12,273 bases of DNA, taken from assembly GCA_030597505.1 (NCBI GenBank), contig JAUVRS010000047.1, forward strand, positions 1 to 12,273. The letters run 5' to 3'. The position numbers and the translations under genes were made by a program. Below, in pieces: positions 6,479 to 12,273 of this stretch (positions are counted from its first letter, which is position 1; every line of letters begins with the position of its first letter). The notes below the pieces were generated by a model. That model saw only the letters and a program-made list of their open reading frames with translations. It was not told the DNA's origin and made no database searches. The stretch is from Desulfobacteraceae bacterium. GTDB lineage: Bacteria; Desulfobacterota; DSM-4660; Desulfatiglandales; Desulfatiglandaceae.

Positions 6479-6757
6479 GTGGACCTAAAGGTTCTATTTA
6501 CAACGTTTGGTATGATATTTCTTGCAGAACTGGGGGATAAGACCCAATTGGCTACTTTTCTTTTTGCTGCAGACAGCAAGTCACGGATTTCCGTATTTCT
6601 TGGGTCTTCAATGGCACTTGTCTTGACGTCGCTGCTGGCAGTCGTTCTCGGGGGCTTTCTAAGTAAGTGGGTCCCAACGGCATACATAAAGACAGTGGCC
6701 GGAGCGATTTTCATTATGTTGGGTCTGTGGATGCTGCTGTTTCAGAGTGGAAAATAA
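6479..6757 (+). CDS. TMEM165/GDT1 (UPF0016) family cation transporter, single-repeat form
   Basis: A 92-residue, very hydrophobic inner-membrane protein. The signature ELGDKT (residues 17-22) of the GDT1/TMEM165/MneA family sits in the first membrane helix, followed by a second helix (about 38-60) and a third near the C-terminus (about 66-88). Family members exchange Ca2+ or Mn2+ for protons. Two-repeat members have about 190 or more residues with two E-x-G-D motifs; this protein holds one repeat and must pair with itself or with an unseen partner to make a complete transporter. The GTG start is supported by GGGGG at 6468-6472; an internal ATG (6512) would cut into the first helix. It lies 103 bp downstream of zraR on the same strand with no clear terminator between, so read-through from the zraSR operon is possible. 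Substrate is not decided by the sequence. Confidence 0.85.
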   Translation: MDLKVLFTTFGMIFLAELGDKTQLATFLFAADSKSRISVFLGSSMALVLTSLLAVVLGGFLSKWVPTAYIKTVAGAIFIMLGLWMLLFQSGK

Positions 6758-6816
6758 GAAAATGGAAAGGAGTGAAAAAACAAAGAAATGAGTATTGTGC
6801 TCGGGGCTTAAAAACC

Positions 6817-6843
6817 TTGACACCCCGGAAACTAGCAGATAAT
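6817..6843 (+). promoter_or_regulatory. possible sigma-70 promoter of the transporter-HEAT-cNMP gene
   Basis: A perfect TTGACA (6817-6822) and a GATAAT (6838-6843; five of six) are separated by 15 bp, shorter than the ideal 17. Transcription would begin near 6850 and leave a leader of about 94 nt. CGGGG (6802-6806) and CCCCG (6823-6827) form an inverted repeat around the -35 box and might be an operator or the end of the upstream transcript. Confidence 0.42.
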
Positions 6844-6873
6844 TTAACCCCTGTTACTACCTGGCGCCAGAAC

Positions 6874-6889
6874 GAAACCTGATGGTTTC
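6874..6889 (+). repeat. hairpin GAAACC-TGAT-GGTTTC in the leader of the next gene
   Basis: A perfect 6-bp stem with a 4-nt loop, followed by pyrimidine-rich sequence (CTTTCGGTCTTT). It lies downstream of the predicted promoter and 54 bp before the start codon at 6944. The perfect palindrome CTGGCGCCAG (6861-6870) lies just before it. The T-content after the stem is too broken for a confident intrinsic terminator; an attenuator or a regulator site is possible. Confidence 0.3.
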
Positions 6890-6943
6890 CTTTCGGTCTT
6901 TGCATAACTGAAATCTTTCCCGTCAAGCAGCTGAGGGGAGCAG

Positions 6944-9900
6944 ATGCTTAAGACAGTGAGTAAATGGTTAAATATCTATGAGGAAGAACTTTCGCTCTTC
7001 CTTTGGACGGCGCTTCTTCTTTTTGTTATCCGCACATCCAGTATCCTTTTTAATAATTTTGCCGAAACCGCCTTTTTGAAAAGGTTTGGTGTCGAGTACC
7101 TGCCAATTGTCTACGTGGCCAATTCCATTTCCACCTTTATCATCATGGGCTTTTTGACGGGAATCATGGCCAGACTCCCCGGGAGCCGCATGCTGTCCTA
7201 TATGTTGATGTATTGCGGGATCACTGTGGCGGCCCTGCGCTTTGTGGTACCCCTTGGGTATGATCTTATCTACCCTGTACTGTTTGTCCTCAAATCCCAA
7301 TACGAGGTTTTGCTGGCACTCGTCTTCTGGAATTTGGCCAACGATCTCTTCAACACAAGGCAATCCAAACGATTGTTTCCCCTTATCACCGCAGGTGGGG
7401 TCACAGGCGGAATCGTCGGAAGTTTTGCCACCCCTTCTCTGGCCAAGGCCATAGGCATGGATAACCTGATGTTTGCCTATCTGGTAACCACCATGTTGGG
7501 GGCGATGCTGGTAAAGCGGATGGGGACGAGATTTCCTACCCTGTTGGTTTCTGACAAAAAGACAAAAAAGACAAAAAAGCGATCCAATATTATCCAGGAG
7601 TTTAAAAAAATCCTCCCGCTTATGAAGGAATCTACCCTGGTAAAGGTCCTTGTCCTTCTGACGTTCCTTCCAAATGTAGCGATCCCCATCATGAATTATC
7701 AGTTTAACTTTGCAGTCAATGAGACCTATGCCACCCAAGGCGGAATGCTGGCGTTTTTTGGTTACTTTCGAGGCGCCATGAATATCGTCAGTCTGATAAT
7801 TCTTCTCTTTATCGGTAGGGTATATGGCCGATGGGGACTGCCCGTGGTCCTCATGTTTCATCCCATTAACTATATGATCGCCTTTCTGGCCTTTTTGCTC
7901 CGGTTTGATATCTTTTCAGCCATGTACGCGAGGGTGTCCACCAATGTATTGAGGACAACCATGAACAACCCGGCCCGTGCCATATTGATGGGGCTTTTCC
8001 CCGTATCATTTCGGGCCGTGATCAGGCCGTTTTTGAGGGGTACAGTGGTCCGTATTGGCGTACTTATGGGGTCGGGAATCATAATGGTCTCTGAGGGGTT
8101 GTTCCCGCCAAGATATCTCTCAATAATCGCCATGTGTTTTGTGGGGGGATGGATTGTTACAACTTTTTTTCTCAAAAAGTCTTATTCCGGGATCCTTCAG
8201 GACCTGATATCCAAAAATATGTTGGACCTCAAATCGCTGGAAGAGCAGGATCTGGGACCCGTTTTCCGAGACAAAAAGATGCAGACTAGGCTGGTTGAAT
8301 CGTTTTTGACGGCCCGGGGAAATGAGAGCATATGGTACGCTGATTTGCTGAGGTCTCAGGAGTTGGAAGACCTAGACTCCCATATCTTGTCAGTTCTAAA
8401 AGAAAATGACGATGAAACAAGGATAGCCCTGCTCTCAAGGCTCTCACCCAACACAGGCCCTGACGCCATGGGAGTGTTCAAAGACCTGGTCGACTCAGAC
8501 AAACCGGATCTGACCATTGCGGTTCTTCAGGCCGCCAATCGTCTCCCGTCGGGAGTTTCAGTTTCCCTGAGCCGGGACATTTTTGAAAGAACTCAAGATC
8601 TCGAGGTAAAGGCCTATGCACTCATTGGTCTGTTTAAGGAGTCGCCACAGGAATATAAGGGAGTAATAGACGCGTGGATGACATCGGGCGATGTCCCCGA
8701 GAGAAGGGCAGGGGTAATTGTTGCAGCCGAGACAGGGAAGGCGTCATATGTTCCCCACCTCAAGGATATGTTGGATAAGGAAGAGGATGGTTCGATCATT
8801 TCCCATGTCTTGACGGCCCTCAACCGCCTGGGGGCAGAGGACATAAATACCCTGGTGGTTCCCTATCTTTCTCACCCCTTGGAGTCGGTACGTCTGGCAG
8901 CTCTTGGGGCCCTGAAAATCGAGGATGATGATGCTGTCAGGACAGCCATTTCAGCCATAGATGACCCCTCAGACAAAATTCACGACCTGGCAAAAGACAG
9001 GCTTCAGGCCGCTTCCTACCAGAACGCCCAACTGCTCATCGAGTCGCTCAATATCCCCAGACGCAAGGTGAGGGACGGCATTTTCGCCTTGTTGGAATCC
9101 CTGGATATAAAGGACCTGGATCTCTTTCGGTTCGCCCGGTCCCAGGTGGAGAGGTGCTACAACTATTTGACGGAGTCGGAAGGGCTTCGGGCCATACCCG
9201 AGAGCGAGGAGAGGGATCTCCTTATGGCCCACCTGGACAACAAGAGACATTTGGAGTTGGAGAACGTCCTGCGAGTCCTTGCGACTGAGGATAGTTCGGG
9301 CCAGATGCGGGTGATTTGGAGAGGCCTCTTTTCTGCCAATGCCCGGCAGCGGGCAAACAGCCTTGAAGCCTTGGATGATTCGCTAGATGCGTCTTTGTCC
9401 AAGATCATTCTGCCATTGTTGGAAGGGGCCGCTCCCTCTGAGACCTTAAGAGCTGGTAGGAAAAACTTTAAGCTGTCTGATTTTGGCTCCGATAAGTCCG
9501 TTCTGTTCACCCACCTCCTTTCTACAAAGGATTGGGTGACGGTGGTGTTGACCCTCTATTTTCTGGCCAAACAAGGTCTTGATGGCGTCAACCCAGGGGT
9601 CGTTCAAGAACATATAGAATCGGAAAACCCTTACGTTCGTCAGATGGCTCGGCGCTTGATGGATAAGGAACGGGTCGATTCAGCCAAAACGGGGGAAGAT
9701 ATGGAAACAGAAATGAGTATTCCTGACAAGATTTTGCGTCTAAAAGGAATCGAGATCTTTGAAGGTCTTGCCGTGAGTGAACTGGCTGCTGTAGCATCGG
9801 TTACAGAGGAAGCCGTTTATCCACCGGGTGAAACGGTTATCAAAGAGGGTGAGGCGGGAGATACCATGTATCTCGTTGTCAAGGGTGAGGTCTCCGTTAT

Positions 9901-10168
9901 CAAGGGTCAGGAAGGGGAAAAAGGAGGCCGTGAGATCGAACTTGACCGTATCGGTACCGGCGGCTATTTTGGAGAGATGGCGTTGTTTGAGGATGTTGCA
10001 CGGTCTGCTACCATTCGAACCGTGGAAGAATCCAATCTCTTGGTGCTCCACAAACAGGAGTTTACAGAAATTGTGAGGGAATACCCGCAGATTGCGCTTC
10101 ACATCTGCAAGGAACTGAGTGGACGGCTGCGTAAGTTACACGAGAGGGTAAAGAGTCACGAGAAGTAG
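6944..10168 (+). CDS. ATP/ADP-translocase-like transporter fused to HEAT-like repeats and a cyclic-nucleotide-binding domain
   Basis: A 1074-residue three-part protein. Residues 1-410 form a polytopic membrane domain of about 12 helices resembling the nucleotide-transporter (NTT/TLC) branch of the MFS fold, with an FWNLANDLFNTRQSKRLFPL segment (128-147) and GGVTGGIVGS (151-160). A basic cytoplasmic loop (KKTKKTKKR, 205-213) sits between the halves. Residues about 430-905 are helical and HEAT-like, with repeated short helix pairs such as HPLESVRLAALGALKIED. Residues 926-1055 form a cyclic-nucleotide-binding domain: GEAGDTMYLVVKGEVSV, then the phosphate-binding cassette with F1009-G1010-E1011 and R1020-S-A-T. 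The conserved Glu and Arg needed to hold cAMP or cGMP are present, so ligand binding is plausible. GGGGAG before the ATG (6944) is a good ribosome site. No enzyme motif is seen. Substrate and biological role are unknown; nucleotide transport cannot be assumed from the fold, because free-living bacteria rarely need ATP uptake. A cytoplasmic cNMP-gated transporter or sensor is the simplest reading. Confidence 0.85.
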   Translation: MLKTVSKWLNIYEEELSLFLWTALLLFVIRTSSILFNNFAETAFLKRFGVEYLPIVYVANSISTFIIMGFLTGIMARLPGSRMLSYMLMYCGITVAALRFVVPLGYDLIYPVLFVLKSQYEVLLALVFWNLANDLFNTRQSKRLFPLITAGGVTGGIVGSFATPSLAKAIGMDNLMFAYLVTTMLGAMLVKRMGTRFPTLLVSDKKTKKTKKRSNIIQEFKKILPLMKESTLVKVLVLLTFLPNVAIPIMNYQFNFAVNETYATQGGMLAFFGYFRGAMNIVSLIILLFIGRVYGRWGLPVVLMFHPINYMIAFLAFLLRFDIFSAMYARVSTNVLRTTMNNPARAILMGLFPVSFRAVIRPFLRGTVVRIGVLMGSGIIMVSEGLFPPRYLSIIAMCFVGGWIVTTFFLKKSYSGILQDLISKNMLDLKSLEEQDLGPVFRDKKMQTRLVESFLTARGNESIWYADLLRSQELEDLDSHILSVLKENDDETRIALLSRLSPNTGPDAMGVFKDLVDSDKPDLTIAVLQAANRLPSGVSVSLSRDIFERTQDLEVKAYALIGLFKESPQEYKGVIDAWMTSGDVPERRAGVIVAAETGKASYVPHLKDMLDKEEDGSIISHVLTALNRLGAEDINTLVVPYLSHPLESVRLAALGALKIEDDDAVRTAISAIDDPSDKIHDLAKDRLQAASYQNAQLLIESLNIPRRKVRDGIFALLESLDIKDLDLFRFARSQVERCYNYLTESEGLRAIPESEERDLLMAHLDNKRHLELENVLRVLATEDSSGQMRVIWRGLFSANARQRANSLEALDDSLDASLSKIILPLLEGAAPSETLRAGRKNFKLSDFGSDKSVLFTHLLSTKDWVTVVLTLYFLAKQGLDGVNPGVVQEHIESENPYVRQMARRLMDKERVDSAKTGEDMETEMSIPDKILRLKGIEIFEGLAVSELAAVASVTEEAVYPPGETVIKEGEAGDTMYLVVKGEVSVIKGQEGEKGGREIELDRIGTGGYFGEMALFEDVARSATIRTVEESNLLVLHKQEFTEIVREYPQIALHICKELSGRLRKLHERVKSHEK

Positions 10169-10234
10169 TTCCCAAAGATCAAAATTTCCGTTTCTTCCCT
10201 ACCACCTATGTCGTATTCCCTATGTCATACCAAA

Positions 10235-10255
10235 CAACTGCTGTTGAGATTTTTT
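10235..10255 (+). terminator. weak intrinsic terminator after the transporter-HEAT-cNMP gene
   Basis: CAAC (10235-10238) and GTTG (10243-10246) form a 4-bp stem with a TGCT loop, followed after three bases by six T residues (10250-10255). It lies 67 bp after the stop codon. The stem is short and half A/T, so efficiency would be low. A near-direct repeat CCTATGTC(G/A)TA at 10206-10215 and 10219-10228 precedes it and has no assigned role. Confidence 0.33.
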
Positions 10256-10305
10256 CTTAGGGTTTTTGTGAGATCCCGGTAACAGGATAAAATTGGGAGA
10301 TGTGA

Positions 10306-11460
10306 ATGCGTTTTTTGGATGTTTATCTGGACAGTGCCGGGCCACGCAATGATACCGGAAAATTTGAAATCCATGTGCGTTTGTCACGATCGTATGATGA
10401 AGATTTGAAGCTGTGGTATTCCATGCCGTTTGATCAACGGCAGTATTGTTCGTACGAACTGATGGATTCCTTTCTGATCGCGGCACTGTTAAAGGCCATG
10501 GAAGATGGGGCAACGTTGAGAGTTCACGGCCCTGTCTCTTCTTCTCTTCTTGATAACCTGGAGGAGTTTCAGATTATTTTTAGCCAGTGGTTTCCAAAGA
10601 AATACAATCGAATTGATATCAGGGTCGACAGCGAGGTGGAGAAAGATAAGGTCAACGATGAGGTCATATTGAGTTTTTCCGGTGGAGTGGACGGTGCCTT
10701 TTCTGCATTAAACCATGTGTTGAAGCGGGGGCCAATAAAGAGAAAGTTGTTTGATGTTGCCTCGATTCTGTATGTGGAAGGCTTTGATGTTAATATTGAG
10801 TATGACAGGGAGTGTAAGACTGTTGTTGAAAGAAACAGAAAGCTCCTTGAGACATACAAGGGTCTGGTATTTTTAAATGTCAGGACCAACCTCAAGTACC
10901 TGCTTTCCATCAAAAGATTCTGGATATCACATGCGTGCGTGCTTGTCTCGGTGGCCGGGTTGTTTCGGAAGACATGGGGCGGGGTTTTGGTGGGGAGCAG
11001 CCATTCCTATTTGCACCTCCTGCCTTGGGGGAGTCACCCGTTGACAGACCGGTTGCTATCCAGCAAAAGTTTTGAGGTCCACCACGATATGGTTTTTACC
11101 CGGCTGAAAAAACTCAAGGCCCTTGCTGTCTGGCCGGAGGCGCTCGATAATCTGAAGGTGTGCTGGGAAGGACAATATAAATTTGACACCTCTCCTGATC
11201 TAAACTGTTGTGTCTGTGATAAATGCGTTAGAACGATGTTGGCATTTCGGGCACTGGGGCAAGAGATCCCTTCAAGCTTTCCGGGTGAACTAACCATCGA
11301 TAAGGTCAGAGGCCTCAAGAATAAACCCTTTGACTGGTCGAGGTTGATGTTTTTAAATGAAATACTTGATGTTGCCAGGGAAAATGGCAAGGACCGGGAT
11401 CCTTTGTTTGCTACTCTCGGTGAAGTTATTGGGGGTTATGAATTACAGAGAAAATTTTAG
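10306..11460 (+). CDS. QueC-like PP-loop protein with C-terminal zinc-site cysteines, function unknown
   Basis: A soluble protein of 384 residues. After an N-terminal domain of about 115 residues with no recognised motif, a PP-loop nucleotide-binding motif appears: VILSFSGGVDGAFSALNH, with SGGVDG at 125-130. PP-loop enzymes normally have SGGxDS; the last Ser is Gly here. The C-terminal part carries C286-W-E-G, then C301-x2-C304-x2-C307 followed by R-x3-AF-x-ALG. This resembles the zinc site and C-terminal helix of 7-cyano-7-deazaguanine synthase QueC. A conserved-looking GSHPLTDRLLSS segment (242-253) and HH (259-260) lie between. QueC has about 230 residues and lacks the long N-terminal part, and no queuosine genes are nearby, so this is a paralogue rather than QueC itself. 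It probably uses ATP to activate a carboxylate or carbonyl, but the substrate is unknown. GGGAG (10295-10299) is a good ribosome site. The stop codon overlaps that of the converging gene. Confidence 0.8.
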   Translation: MRFLDVYLDSAGPRNDTGKFEIHVRLSRSYDEDLKLWYSMPFDQRQYCSYELMDSFLIAALLKAMEDGATLRVHGPVSSSLLDNLEEFQIIFSQWFPKKYNRIDIRVDSEVEKDKVNDEVILSFSGGVDGAFSALNHVLKRGPIKRKLFDVASILYVEGFDVNIEYDRECKTVVERNRKLLETYKGLVFLNVRTNLKYLLSIKRFWISHACVLVSVAGLFRKTWGGVLVGSSHSYLHLLPWGSHPLTDRLLSSKSFEVHHDMVFTRLKKLKALAVWPEALDNLKVCWEGQYKFDTSPDLNCCVCDKCVRTMLAFRALGQEIPSSFPGELTIDKVRGLKNKPFDWSRLMFLNEILDVARENGKDRDPLFATLGEVIGGYELQRKF

Positions 11461-11960
11461 AGTTCTGAAAAGTCCCCCTGGTTTGTAAAGACACCAATCT
11501 CATGATTTGTGTTTTTGTCAAAAAATTTTGCCGCAAGAACCATTTCTTCCTTCCAGGTCATTTTAAGAGGTGGGGTGTTATCCATTCTGATGGTCACATA
11601 AATCTTTTTCCCCTTTGATCTCTTGATCAGCCCCCTGATAAGTCTGCCTCCGACAGTCTTACCCCTATATTCCGTGTCAACCGTGGTATATCCTCTTTCA
11701 AGAAATCCTGAGAGATCCAGACCGGTGAGGTCCTCTATCTTTTTCCTATACTCAATCTTGGGGTGCTTGTGTGTCGAGGTTCCCACCACTCGATCTTTGT
11801 GAGTGGCGTAACCGATGAGGTGGGCATTTTGGAGGTTTTTCCTTATATGCAATGTCCCGACCCCGCCCCCTCTTTGTATGAGATCATGGATTTGATCCAG
11901 GATGACCGCGGAGATCTCTTCAGGTTTTATAAAGAAGTATTTGATGGGGAGTCTTGTCAT
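11457..11960 (-). CDS. GNAT-like N-acetyltransferase
   Basis: A small protein of 167 residues without signal peptide or membrane segment. The region LERGYTTVDTEYRGKTVGGRLIRGLIKR (87-114) has the layout of the acetyl-CoA-binding motif A of the GNAT fold: a beta strand, the R/Q-x-x-G-x-G/A loop and the following helix. The loop reads R99-G-K-T-V-G104, so Thr102 replaces the usual first Gly of the loop. Upstream, LIGYATHKDRVVGTSTHK (48-65) fits the preceding strand pair, and YVTIRMDNTPPLK (121-133) fits the next strand where acetyl-CoA-binding GNATs often have an asparagine. The substrate cannot be read from the sequence. Start ATG at 11960 has only a weak purine-rich stretch in front, and no other plausible start is nearby. 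The stop codon (11457-11459) overlaps that of the PP-loop gene, an extreme convergent arrangement. A palindromic mobile element lies about 135 bp upstream of the start and could influence its expression. Confidence 0.68.
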   Translation of the reverse strand: MTRLPIKYFFIKPEEISAVILDQIHDLIQRGGGVGTLHIRKNLQNAHLIGYATHKDRVVGTSTHKHPKIEYRKKIEDLTGLDLSGFLERGYTTVDTEYRGKTVGGRLIRGLIKRSKGKKIYVTIRMDNTPPLKMTWKEEMVLAAKFFDKNTNHEIGVFTNQGDFSEL

Positions 11961-12088
11961 AAATATAGCTCACGAGGGGACAAAAATCCTTGCAGATTGA
12001 CAACGCCATCATCATTGCCTACCATGCCGTACAGTTTGGAAGTCATACAGCACAAATGAGTAGCAGCACATGGTGGCTTGGCAGTAAC
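11961..12088. other. non-coding stretch upstream of the acetyltransferase gene
   Basis: No gene is supported on either strand. The open frames crossing this stretch run antisense into the acetyltransferase or into the palindromic element, and lack ribosome sites and recognisable protein features. The stretch should carry the promoter of the minus-strand acetyltransferase gene, but no convincing -35/-10 pair was found. Confidence 0.5.
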
Positions 12089-12241
12089 TACTTAGTGTCT
12101 GAACGAAAACTGTCTTTTTCGCCCATATCTGCGTCAGACTCAAATTTTAATCCTCGAAATACTCAATGTATTCCTGCGGTTAAAATTATCGTCTTCCTTG
12201 ATCTGAACGAAAAAGCCTAGTTTTCGTTCGGACACTACTTA
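12089..12241. repeat. 6-bp direct repeat TACTTA flanking the palindromic element (candidate target-site duplication)
   Basis: TACTTA occurs at 12089-12094 and again at 12236-12241, directly touching the GTGTC and GACAC ends of the 141-bp element. This is the pattern expected if transposition duplicated a 6-bp target. The match can be read as 8 bp (ACTACTTA, 12087-12094 and 12234-12241) if the last two element bases are counted. AT-rich 6-mers can coincide by chance, so support comes mainly from the exact position. Confidence 0.6.
12095..12235. mobile_element. 141-bp palindromic MITE-like element
   Basis: The two ends are inverted repeats: GTGTCTGAACGAAAACT at the left and the complement of GTGTCCGAACGAAAACT at the right, 16 of 17 bases identical. 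Symmetry continues inward about one centre at 12165: a TTTTTCG block on each side, AATTTTAA (12143-12150) with TTAAAATT (12180-12187), and GAAATAC (12156-12162) with GTATTCC (12168-12174) around a 5-nt apex. The whole element can therefore fold into one long imperfect hairpin. It has no coding potential and no transposase, so any movement would need an enzyme from elsewhere; an internally deleted insertion sequence is the likely origin. A TACTTA direct repeat borders it. The parent family is not identified. It could alternatively act as a transcribed hairpin or bidirectional terminator. Confidence 0.72.
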
Positions 12242-12273
12242 GGTAGATAGGCTGAAGGCTGTTAGGAAAAAGC

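Noticed and set aside
6968..7861. 297-codon open frame on the minus strand, antisense to the transporter domain
   Set aside because: Highly polar, Gly/His/Lys/Gln-rich translation typical of the complement of membrane-helix codons; the sense strand encodes a coherent membrane protein.
10266..10293. TTGTGA-16-TAAAAT as a promoter for the PP-loop gene
   Set aside because: Transcription would start only about 6 nt before the ATG and would omit the good GGGAG ribosome site, so it is unlikely to be the real promoter.
10306..11460. Naming the PP-loop protein queC
   Set aside because: The zinc cysteines fit, but the SGGVDG loop, the extra N-terminal domain, the length and the lack of neighbouring queuosine genes argue for a paralogue of unknown function.
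11763..12220. Plus-strand open frames of 98 and 76 codons near the right end
   Set aside because: One is antisense to the acetyltransferase and the other runs into the palindromic element; neither has a ribosome site or recognisable protein features.
12095..12235. CRISPR repeat or ordinary intrinsic terminator
   Set aside because: There is a single palindromic unit with no spacer-repeat pattern, and the 141-bp size with matching ends and bordering direct repeats fits a mobile element better than a terminator.

Overview
The window looks like chromosomal DNA of a Gram-negative bacterium, most likely a deltaproteobacterium in the broad sense (Desulfobacterota, sulfate-reducer or syntroph type). 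This is inferred from the rpmE-prfA-prmC order, a lipoprotein-free ZraP/ZraSR zinc-stress module with a near-perfect sigma-54 promoter, and a large transporter/HEAT/cyclic-nucleotide-binding fusion typical of environmental bacteria. No ribosomal RNA or other strong marker gene is present, so the assignment is tentative.

Layout. 1-63 is the tail of rpmE (ribosomal protein L31). A 252-bp non-coding gap with a good sigma-70 promoter follows, then prfA (RF1, 316-1386) and prmC (the methyltransferase that modifies the GGQ glutamine of RF1, 1413-2303). Convergent with prmC is a zraP-like gene on the minus strand (2407-2889). It is divergent from a two-gene operon for a ZraS-like sensor kinase (3221-5011) and a ZraR-like sigma-54 activator (5008-6375, 4-bp ATGA overlap). 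The 331-bp intergenic region between zraP and zraS holds a TGGCAC-N5-TTGC promoter facing zraP, a cluster of TATCCA/TGGATA inverted repeats at enhancer distance, and weaker promoter candidates facing zraS. Together these form a self-contained envelope/zinc stress circuit: ZraS senses, ZraR activates RNA polymerase-sigma-54, and ZraP is the periplasmic product.

6479-6757 encodes a single-repeat TMEM165/GDT1 (UPF0016) cation transporter. 6944-10168 encodes a 1074-residue protein with an ATP/ADP-translocase-like membrane domain, a long HEAT-like helical region and a C-terminal cyclic-nucleotide-binding domain with intact FGE...RSAT residues. 10306-11460 encodes a QueC-like PP-loop protein with an unusual SGGVDG loop and a C-terminal four-cysteine zinc site. 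It converges with, and overlaps the stop codon of, a small GNAT-like acetyltransferase (11457-11960, minus).

The right edge holds a 141-bp, almost fully palindromic, non-coding element (12095-12235) with GTGTC-YGAACGAAAACT ends and a 6-bp TACTTA direct repeat at its borders. It is best read as a MITE-like mobile element. The most interesting items are the zraP-zraSR regulatory region, the transporter-HEAT-cNMP fusion, the divergent QueC-like protein and the palindromic element.
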